From contig JBGALL010000001.1 of assembly GCA_044223895.1 (NCBI GenBank), positions 1 through 64,000 on the forward strand: a DNA stretch of 64,000 bases, given 5' to 3'. Within the stretch, counting starts at the first letter, position 1; the number at the start of each line of letters is the position of its first letter. The DNA comes from CAKZSU01 sp044223895. GTDB lineage: Bacteria; Patescibacteriota; Microgenomatia; UBA10105; UBA927. Of this stretch, positions 1-7,643 are shown piece by piece. The position numbers and the translations under genes were made by a program. Under the pieces are notes generated by a model. The model had not been told where the DNA came from, ran no database searches, and was given only the letters and a program-made list of their open reading frames with translations.

Positions 1-2
1 AA

Positions 3-3000
3 GAGAATAACTTTCTATCAAGGGAGATATTTACTAATCTGCAACATACTATCGATCTTAAGAATGCCGATAGTCAAACGATAGATTCAATCTATACCTT
101 AATTAGAGAACGACTCATTCAACACCTCGAACAATCGGTCACTACTACCACAAATCCCTTAATGGCATTTACTGGTAAAAACAGTTCCAATTCAAATATA
201 CCGTATTATGCTGATTTTTATGCAAATTCAGATGAATACAGCGTTGTAGAATACCAGAAAGTACTTGCAGCCATTTCAAAAGATAATACCTTAATCCAAA
301 ATTTTATCGATCAGACAACCAACCGAACTATAGCAGTCCATATTCGTCCATTACTTACAAACTTTTATGTAGATCAGTTGTTGTCAGGAAAAGATATTAA
401 TCGATCAACACTCCATACAGCTCTAGGTAGCCTGGTAAAACTAAATACCTCTGATAAAGAATTAATTAATAAATTAGAACAGATTTTTGATAAGTATTTT
501 GCTTCCAAAGATTCAGACACTATCCAGTCATTGTTACTAGCAATCATCCCCAACGAAACTGATATCGCTGAAATACTAGAGTTTAAGCAGAAAATGGTCG
601 CAAAATATGTACCCAAAAACCTGCAAGTTATCTACGAGGTAAAAGATATTGGATCACATACACTCTATTCTGCATTTTCCATAGCCTTACAGGGTAAAGC
701 TCAGGAGCAGAATATATATGATCTCTTTCAGGCTATTAAAGATCAACAATTACTCCCATCGTTTATCGATAGTAAATATTATGACTCCTATGTTGAGTAT
801 GCTTTAGAGAATCTCGGTCAATATAAAAATATCTTTTCACAATTGTTTTCTTCTCCCACATTACTCAATGTATTACAAAAGAATCCTCAACTCAGTTATT
901 CCTTAGCTCGTCGGGTACTACTAAATAACAAAAGTGGAAAACTGTTACTTGCTAATCTAAATTCCTGGTCTGAAGAGCAAATCGTTGATCAATTATATGG
1001 CGCAGATAATTTGCCAGCACTAAAAGATGTAAAGAAACAGTACAAAGCGATCATCGATCTAAAAAATAGACGGGTTATAGTAGGGTTACCACATAATGTT
1101 TCAGCAATGCATGACGCAATTTTCTATTCCATGGGTGTTCCTAGTGATGAATGGACAAACTATACAACCGTAATCAGTAATACAGACGGAGGTGTGCTAA
1201 TTAACAATGGACCTGCGGATAAAGCAACGGTTAATGAATATCTGGAAACAATACAAATACTTGTTGATTCAGGAGCACCACTCGATACTCGATTCTATGA
1301 ACGCACCTATATGGAAGCTGGAATACATACTGGGCAAACATTCAAAGATATTTTAGACAATGGCTTATATTTAGACCAAGAACGATTAATTGTCATAAAA
1401 AGGAGTGACTTAGCATATTTTGATCGTCCATTTCAAGTAAAAACCAATGCAACTGAATTACAAGATGATGAAATTGGTGTCAGAATTAATTTCTCAACCA
1501 ATCAGGTAATGATTCAAACTCCCCTCTCGAATACTGAGTTAGAACTACTCGCTAGAAAACTTATTCATTCTCAATTTATCTATCCAACGGCAAGACTTAT
1601 GACAGCTGATAGAAACAATATTAGTTTGGGGAAGATTGCCCATCTAGAAAATTACGAATTTAAGGTTGGTGACGAATTCCGAGATACCAATGATCTGCAT
1701 CTGATTATGTTTGCTTGGGAAGATGTGGTTGAGATGATAGATCTTACCGGCAATACATATCGATATAGTAAGCAAGAATTTCAATCGAAACTTGCTTCTG
1801 GAGAGATTACCCTGTTCCATCTAGCACCAAATATAGAGACAAAACGGATCAATCTTAGTAAATCGTCAGTTATTTTTAGAAATATGATGTTCTCTGGAAC
1901 CTTAGCCCCAGGACAACCATTTTATCCATTCTCTGCCCTACTTAATGATAGTGATGAATTGATCTACTCCGTCCCTAAAGAAAATGATCTACCTGGCCAC
2001 AATGAAATTCGTAGAGCAGCTGCGCTGTCTGAAACACAGGGAGACCCCCTCATCACTGTCACCAAAGAAAATGATACTCTGCTTTGGAATATTGGTGGCA
2101 CAGACAATGGATTAGATCGATTCATCCTTCTTCTTAAAAATCAAAGAATTTCTCAGAACTTGCAGGTCGTGGTGACTTTTTTCGACCATGAAAACAAGAC
2201 ATTTACCGGAACAATTGGGGAATTTATCCAAGCATACCCAGAATTAGTGAAGACAGCGAGTACCACTGCAGACGATCTCTCCGACAATACCCCACTCCCT
2301 ACTGGAGAATATCAACCAGCCATTCCTCCTTCCTCTAACTCTCAAACTATCTTTGGCTCCGGCACTGCCCAATGGTTTGAAGATCTCTCCCACTGGCTCT
2401 ATCCCAACTATGATGAGTTCATTCGACAAAATGGTGGATTTGGGCTTTTTGATTTGTTTACCCAAAGCAGGTTGACGGTGAACAAAAATGTAGTTCAAAA
2501 ATATTCCTCCAGCAGAACAGAAGATAGAGATCTCATTCCCCTTTCTGAGAGGATAACTCCCCTTGATCGCTCTTGGATAGAAAAAGATGAAGATCCAGAG
2601 AGATACGAAAGCATGACCAATCAGATGAATTTATATCTCCAAAATAATCGACTTTATGCTGTTGACGATCCAATTACTACAAATATTCAAAATATGTCTA
2701 GTTCAATAATTAAGGTAATGAACAAACAAAGACTAAGTGAAGGAAAAACGCCTTTAGAAGATATCAGGGTTTTTGTACTAGCTGATGGTCAACCTAATGC
2801 ATTGATGTTTTATGATGGGACACTAATGATCAGTCAGTCTCTCATTAATTTAATGGAAACAAAAGCTGAATTAACAGCTGTTCTTGCTCACGAAATTTCA
2901 CACTATGAAGATAACTACTTAAATTGGAGAACGGCTATTTTCAAAGGCAGCTTGACCAATTTACCATTCGTAGAACGATTACAAGAATACAAAGCAGATT

Positions 3001-6000
3001 ATGTTGGAAACATATTGACATTGTTGGGGTATAAATCATCCTCAATGCAAGCAGTACTCCAAAAATTGAAACTTTATTACGAAAAAAGTTCATCAGATAT
3101 TGCCCATGGAAGTAATGAATTAAGAATTATTAAAGAACTCCTTTTAGCTCGACACATAGAATATGGTTCAATTGGCAAGTTTTCTACTGAGATAATCCCA
3201 GCTAACTGGAAAAATCCTTCATACGCAACACCATTTGATACACTTCAGAAGACACAGAATCCAGCAGAGCTTAAACAACTTCTTAGCTCTATTCCCCTTC
3301 CTGTGGTAGGTGCATACCTCGATCAAATCAATGATGAACTAATGATGACCACTAATTATATTAAGAATGAATTCTTGCATTGGAATAATCCAGGAAAACT
3401 TTCATCAATTAAATTGTTTTGGGGGTTATATAGAGATCTCTCAAAATATTCGACAAGAAAAGAAATACTCCTCACTACTCTCAGACAGAGACTACCGAAT
3501 ACTAATCTATCAGGAGAACAACTGTATTATTTATTAGGAACTGCAACAGGTTTGGACTATGAAGCTAAAGCTGATACAACAATCAAAAATTTTCAGCTAG
3601 CAGTAAAGAATGTAAGACTAAAACAATCATGGATTTCTAGGATATTACCATCAGCTATTATACAAAGACGGCTTATAGACCTTCTTATACCATCTGAGAC
3701 AGAACTAATCAGTACCTGGGCAGATATTTTAACAAATGTAAACATTAAGGATGATCTGTCTAAACTCAGTTTGGAAGATAACTACGTTCCTACGAAATTA
3801 CTCTCTCAGATCTATACATTCCGACTGAAGCCTCAATTCATTGACAAAATACCAGATACTTCATCATTTGAAGAGATTGCTCATCTAGTACAAAAAACTC
3901 TTCAGCCGATTGAAAACTTATCTCCATCAGAATTAGTTCTTAACACCAGAATGAATGTAACTGAGAAAGTACTGCGTGACATGTTTCTCCTCTTACCGTC
4001 CGTTGATTATTATCCTCAGGCAATAGATCTCGCCGTGCAGCATCTGACCAATTTATCAGCTATGTACGGTGAAAAAATTACTCCTGCCTATATTCAAGGA
4101 ATTGTCAGAAACTTTATTTCTCAAAGTTTAGAAGGCAATGCATTACAGATAAAAATTCAAGAACAATATCTGACTGAACAATTTCAAAATTCAGTAAGCG
4201 GAGATTTTCCTATTAGTAGGGATATATTATTCCAGCTTATTCGTAATAAAGATTCTCAAAAAATTTCAGATTTCCTTGCTAAAGATGCTGGTGAAATATT
4301 CCAATTTATTCAAAACAACAATTATACATATACAGAGAGAGTATCTGAGACAGAACATACTCACAGGGAAATGTCTGTTGAAGATATTCGTTGGTTTAAA
4401 CAAATACTCCTAGACTTTATTGATTCTCCATCATTCCAGAAATCAAATTGGAATCCATTTTACCAGGCATCACAACAAGAGATTGTCTTTTCTCAATTTT
4501 TATTCACCTTTTACACTCATATTTTTGCTGTGACAGATATGGATCAGATCACAAATATTGCTACTGTCTTCCAACAAGAACATAACGATTACTTGCAAAC
4601 CCTTTCTAATGAACAACTTTCTCAACTTACAGCAATGACAGTAAATTCACCTGTCATACTTAAACAGAATCTTTCAATTGATGGATTTTACAGTAAGTAC
4701 GCGGAACAAATATTCCAACAACCTGCAGCGATTCTACTAAAGAACAGACTTATTCAGGATCTTGATATTTCAGGAAATTTAACTATAAAAACCTATGGAA
4801 AGGCCCTTAGTGTCCTAAATGAAATACATTACCTCTATGAAACCAATCGCTCTCCTCTTGGTATTAATTATGGAGAAACAAAGTTTCTTGAGCCTTTCTC
4901 TCTAGCGTTGATTCAATATTTGCAAACAACAATAGTCCATGTACCAAATTCCGCTGAAGAGATGATTACTGCCATAAAAGCATTGGAGTATTTACCAGAC
5001 TCCATAGAAAATAGAGACATAATTAGTAAATTTAAAAATCAGTTTATAAAAATGGCCCCATTTTCTGAAGTAGTTGCCTTCGTAGAAGATGAACTTACAC
5101 AAGACACTATAGACCCCGTTACTATCACAACGTTATTCCAGAACAGAATCCAAACTTATGAAGAATATAAACAAATGCAAGAAGTTTTTGGAGAAAATTT
5201 TCTTACCAACATATCTAGTTCCATGATTACCAAAGGATCAGGGGCAGTACTGGCAGATTCTCTCCTTGGCAATTTTTATAGGGCGCAATCTAGTATGCAA
5301 TTTTTCCAGGCTGGTTTAACAGGTGATGATAGGATAATAAGACTATTTATCGCTCAAAAATATTATTCATTATTTAACAAAAATCTGACAGAAACAAGTT
5401 TCTCACCAGTACTCTTTTCTGAAGTTATGGACCAAGTATATTCCATGAGCAAAGAGCAAAAAATAGTTCTGTTAACTAAATTATTTGTTGATCCCCAATC
5501 AGGAATTTTAAATGATGAGTCTATTCATCCAGCGTTTGCAAATCTGCTTTTAGAAAATGTTTCCGGAGATGAGATGACAAAATCATTATTACGTAATGTC
5601 ATTCTTGCTGCTTTACGACAAAATGATGCTCGGGAAAAAATTGCAATTGCTCTCGCTTCTGGGTTAGCAGACCAATTTCTACAAAAGCCTACAACTAAGA
5701 CCGATACAGATGTAGCAGAATTTATTGCTCGTGGTAACTTAGGTAAAAACAAAGGACTGAAAGAAATTCTTTTTGGCAAAGATAAAGACGTGGCAAATCT
5801 CCAACAAAAAATTCTTCAAGATATGACCAGAACTCGCGAATCCTTAAGCCAGGAGGAAGAAAAGTTTCCTGAAGTAAAAAATATTCGAAAGGAAATTAGT
5901 TCATTGTATACGTCAATTGAGAACACAAATAATTTTTCTACGCCAGAGAAGAATACTTCACAACCAAGTAAAACAGTGACTGTTATCGGCCTTCTCAAAA

Positions 6001-7643
6001 ATGTTTCTCAGGCATTAGGAGCAGTAGGTGTACGGTTCCTCCAGGTCTTTGGCCAATATTATCCTCTAGATATAGAATCTCAAAAAGAGTTTCAAGATGT
6101 TTATGACAATGCTTCAGAATTAGTAATGGCGAATGTGTTCCAAACCACTGAAGCAGCAATTAAATCATTCCGTATTCGTGTCGAAATCCTTGAATCTTCA
6201 AAAGCCACCCTATCATCTGCAGAAGATATTGAGAAAATAACCCAGCAAATATATTTTTATGACCAACAAATCGTACTCATGCAAGAAAAACTCAGACATA
6301 TGTATATCGAAAAAAAGATAGGCGGAGGTTCAATCGTTAGTGTCTTTGAAACCAGAAACATCAATCCAGTGAGCACAATTTCATCGACAGAAGAAAATCA
6401 TAGTGTATATAAGATAACCAATCCAAATCTTCGCGAACGGCTCGATGATGATTACAAACTTTTACAAGGAATTATTAGTGAGCTACAAAATATTGATCCA
6501 AAAAATCAAGCTAATTATGCGTTGGGAGAGAGATTATTAGCAACCTTACGACAGTGGATTGATGAAGATGTTATCGATGAACATTTTCTAGAACTTAACC
6601 CTTTATTTAGTGAACGCTACAACAATTATCAGGCACCTAATGGATTTACCATTGCTGTCTCACCTAGTACCGAACTTTATAACGAATTTGTTAAACAGGA
6701 AGGATTTGTCAGTGGGAATACCCTCAATTCTTTGGTTAATTCTGATCAACGGAATAGTCCACGTACGGTAAAAGCCGCAGAGGCATTAGCTGAGCAATAT
6801 ATTGATGCACTCACTCATCCTTTTACTAAAGAAGATGGAACAATCGTGCATATTCTTCACTCGGATTTGCATCCCGGTAACGTTATCGTAAATCCCCAGA
6901 TTGACGCAGCTATTTTGATAGATCATGGATACTATCTCACTCTGAAAGAAGATCAAGCAGCCTTTATCCGGTCTGTAGCTCTGGGAAAAGGATTAGGAAT
7001 AGTACGCTTAAATAACTTTGTTAATTATTTATTAAAAATTAATGGCGTTGGGTTTATACAAGGCATGAAATTAAGAGGTCAAATTTTTGAAGCAGTTTTC
7101 AAACTTGGAATTAACATCAGAAACAGTGATCTGGTTATGACTACAGTATTGCAAAAAGCTACATCATTGAATCTTGATGTCCCCTTTTCTATCCGCTTAT
7201 TTTTCAAAAACATGAATGCTATTAATCGGATGCTCGAGAATGTAGGCAAACCAGGTCTTGATTTCTATTTGGCTCAATCGATACAACAGCCTAAACAATC
7301 TTCTATCGTATATGGCTCCGGTCCGGTACAATGGTTTGAAGATCTCTCTCATTGGCTCTATCCAAATTATGATGAATTTATCGCTGAACAAGGTGGATTC
7401 AAAAATCCAGTGGATTTAATAAGACAACTACGACTTTTTCAAAAGGACCAACAAACTAGTATCAAACAACCAGATAGAACATCCACGCAATCACGCAATT
7501 CGCATCAAGTAGATATTATTCCAGAAGAAAAAAGTCCCAATTATTTTAGAGTTCATGTAACAACTCCAGAGGGTACAGAAGCGTACTTTATGTCTTCTAA
7601 TTCTCGACAAGATGCTTTTACCGAACCATTACAAATTCAATGA
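3..7643 (+). CDS. Giant multidomain protein with M48-type metalloprotease and UbiB/ABC1-like kinase modules (5' partial)
   Basis: The frame is open from base 3, so the ATG at 162 is internal and the true start lies left of the window. Module 1 is an unrecognised N-terminal region of about 700 residues. Module 2 is M48-like: a strand-rich lead-in with PNALMFYDG, then HEISH at 2889-2903 and the third zinc ligand in EYKADY (Glu at 2985), as in HtpX/Ste24/BepA-type proteases. A long helical region of about 1000 residues follows. Module 3 is UbiB/ABC1-like: GGGS in place of the Ala-rich loop, a VYKI lysine, HSDLHPGN at 6858 and DHG at 6921 in place of DFG; the KxGQ motif is degenerate. A 23-residue motif occurs at 2355 and 7314. 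No signal peptide can be judged because the N-terminus is missing. The gene ends 32 nt inside the next ORF, probably through a frame break. Domain calls rest on motifs; the overall function is unknown. Confidence 0.85.
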   Translation, partial: ENNFLSREIFTNLQHTIDLKNADSQTIDSIYTLIRERLIQHLEQSVTTTTNPLMAFTGKNSSNSNIPYYADFYANSDEYSVVEYQKVLAAISKDNTLIQNFIDQTTNRTIAVHIRPLLTNFYVDQLLSGKDINRSTLHTALGSLVKLNTSDKELINKLEQIFDKYFASKDSDTIQSLLLAIIPNETDIAEILEFKQKMVAKYVPKNLQVIYEVKDIGSHTLYSAFSIALQGKAQEQNIYDLFQAIKDQQLLPSFIDSKYYDSYVEYALENLGQYKNIFSQLFSSPTLLNVLQKNPQLSYSLARRVLLNNKSGKLLLANLNSWSEEQIVDQLYGADNLPALKDVKKQYKAIIDLKNRRVIVGLPHNVSAMHDAIFYSMGVPSDEWTNYTTVISNTDGGVLINNGPADKATVNEYLETIQILVDSGAPLDTRFYERTYMEAGIHTGQTFKDILDNGLYLDQERLIVIKRSDLAYFDRPFQVKTNATELQDDEIGVRINFSTNQVMIQTPLSNTELELLARKLIHSQFIYPTARLMTADRNNISLGKIAHLENYEFKVGDEFRDTNDLHLIMFAWEDVVEMIDLTGNTYRYSKQEFQSKLASGEITLFHLAPNIETKRINLSKSSVIFRNMMFSGTLAPGQPFYPFSALLNDSDELIYSVPKENDLPGHNEIRRAAALSETQGDPLITVTKENDTLLWNIGGTDNGLDRFILLLKNQRISQNLQVVVTFFDHENKTFTGTIGEFIQAYPELVKTASTTADDLSDNTPLPTGEYQPAIPPSSNSQTIFGSGTAQWFEDLSHWLYPNYDEFIRQNGGFGLFDLFTQSRLTVNKNVVQKYSSSRTEDRDLIPLSERITPLDRSWIEKDEDPERYESMTNQMNLYLQNNRLYAVDDPITTNIQNMSSSIIKVMNKQRLSEGKTPLEDIRVFVLADGQPNALMFYDGTLMISQSLINLMETKAELTAVLAHEISHYEDNYLNWRTAIFKGSLTNLPFVERLQEYKADYVGNILTLLGYKSSSMQAVLQKLKLYYEKSSSDIAHGSNELRIIKELLLARHIEYGSIGKFSTEIIPANWKNPSYATPFDTLQKTQNPAELKQLLSSIPLPVVGAYLDQINDELMMTTNYIKNEFLHWNNPGKLSSIKLFWGLYRDLSKYSTRKEILLTTLRQRLPNTNLSGEQLYYLLGTATGLDYEAKADTTIKNFQLAVKNVRLKQSWISRILPSAIIQRRLIDLLIPSETELISTWADILTNVNIKDDLSKLSLEDNYVPTKLLSQIYTFRLKPQFIDKIPDTSSFEEIAHLVQKTLQPIENLSPSELVLNTRMNVTEKVLRDMFLLLPSVDYYPQAIDLAVQHLTNLSAMYGEKITPAYIQGIVRNFISQSLEGNALQIKIQEQYLTEQFQNSVSGDFPISRDILFQLIRNKDSQKISDFLAKDAGEIFQFIQNNNYTYTERVSETEHTHREMSVEDIRWFKQILLDFIDSPSFQKSNWNPFYQASQQEIVFSQFLFTFYTHIFAVTDMDQITNIATVFQQEHNDYLQTLSNEQLSQLTAMTVNSPVILKQNLSIDGFYSKYAEQIFQQPAAILLKNRLIQDLDISGNLTIKTYGKALSVLNEIHYLYETNRSPLGINYGETKFLEPFSLALIQYLQTTIVHVPNSAEEMITAIKALEYLPDSIENRDIISKFKNQFIKMAPFSEVVAFVEDELTQDTIDPVTITTLFQNRIQTYEEYKQMQEVFGENFLTNISSSMITKGSGAVLADSLLGNFYRAQSSMQFFQAGLTGDDRIIRLFIAQKYYSLFNKNLTETSFSPVLFSEVMDQVYSMSKEQKIVLLTKLFVDPQSGILNDESIHPAFANLLLENVSGDEMTKSLLRNVILAALRQNDAREKIAIALASGLADQFLQKPTTKTDTDVAEFIARGNLGKNKGLKEILFGKDKDVANLQQKILQDMTRTRESLSQEEEKFPEVKNIRKEISSLYTSIENTNNFSTPEKNTSQPSKTVTVIGLLKNVSQALGAVGVRFLQVFGQYYPLDIESQKEFQDVYDNASELVMANVFQTTEAAIKSFRIRVEILESSKATLSSAEDIEKITQQIYFYDQQIVLMQEKLRHMYIEKKIGGGSIVSVFETRNINPVSTISSTEENHSVYKITNPNLRERLDDDYKLLQGIISELQNIDPKNQANYALGERLLATLRQWIDEDVIDEHFLELNPLFSERYNNYQAPNGFTIAVSPSTELYNEFVKQEGFVSGNTLNSLVNSDQRNSPRTVKAAEALAEQYIDALTHPFTKEDGTIVHILHSDLHPGNVIVNPQIDAAILIDHGYYLTLKEDQAAFIRSVALGKGLGIVRLNNFVNYLLKINGVGFIQGMKLRGQIFEAVFKLGINIRNSDLVMTTVLQKATSLNLDVPFSIRLFFKNMNAINRMLENVGKPGLDFYLAQSIQQPKQSSIVYGSGPVQWFEDLSHWLYPNYDEFIAEQGGFKNPVDLIRQLRLFQKDQQTSIKQPDRTSTQSRNSHQVDIIPEEKSPNYFRVHVTTPEGTEAYFMSSNSRQDAFTEPLQIQ
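2355..2423 (+). repeat. Copy 1 of the WFEDLSHWLYPNYDEF motif repeat
   Basis: This encodes a 23-residue segment with core WFEDLSHWLYPNYDEF, just before the M48-like module and after a Pro/Ser-rich linker. The copy at 7314 matches at 21 of 23 residues and is also very similar in DNA. The motif seems to mark module boundaries. Confidence 0.85.
7314..7382 (+). repeat. Copy 2 of the WFEDLSHWLYPNYDEF motif repeat
   Basis: Second copy, placed directly after the UbiB-like module and before the linker into the UPF0489-like region. Only two residues differ from copy 1 (Thr-Ala becomes Pro-Val). Third-position changes between the copies suggest that selection acts on the protein sequence. Confidence 0.85.

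Noticed and set aside
162..164. ATG at 162 as the start of the giant gene
   Set aside because: The same frame stays open back to base 3, so this Met is internal.
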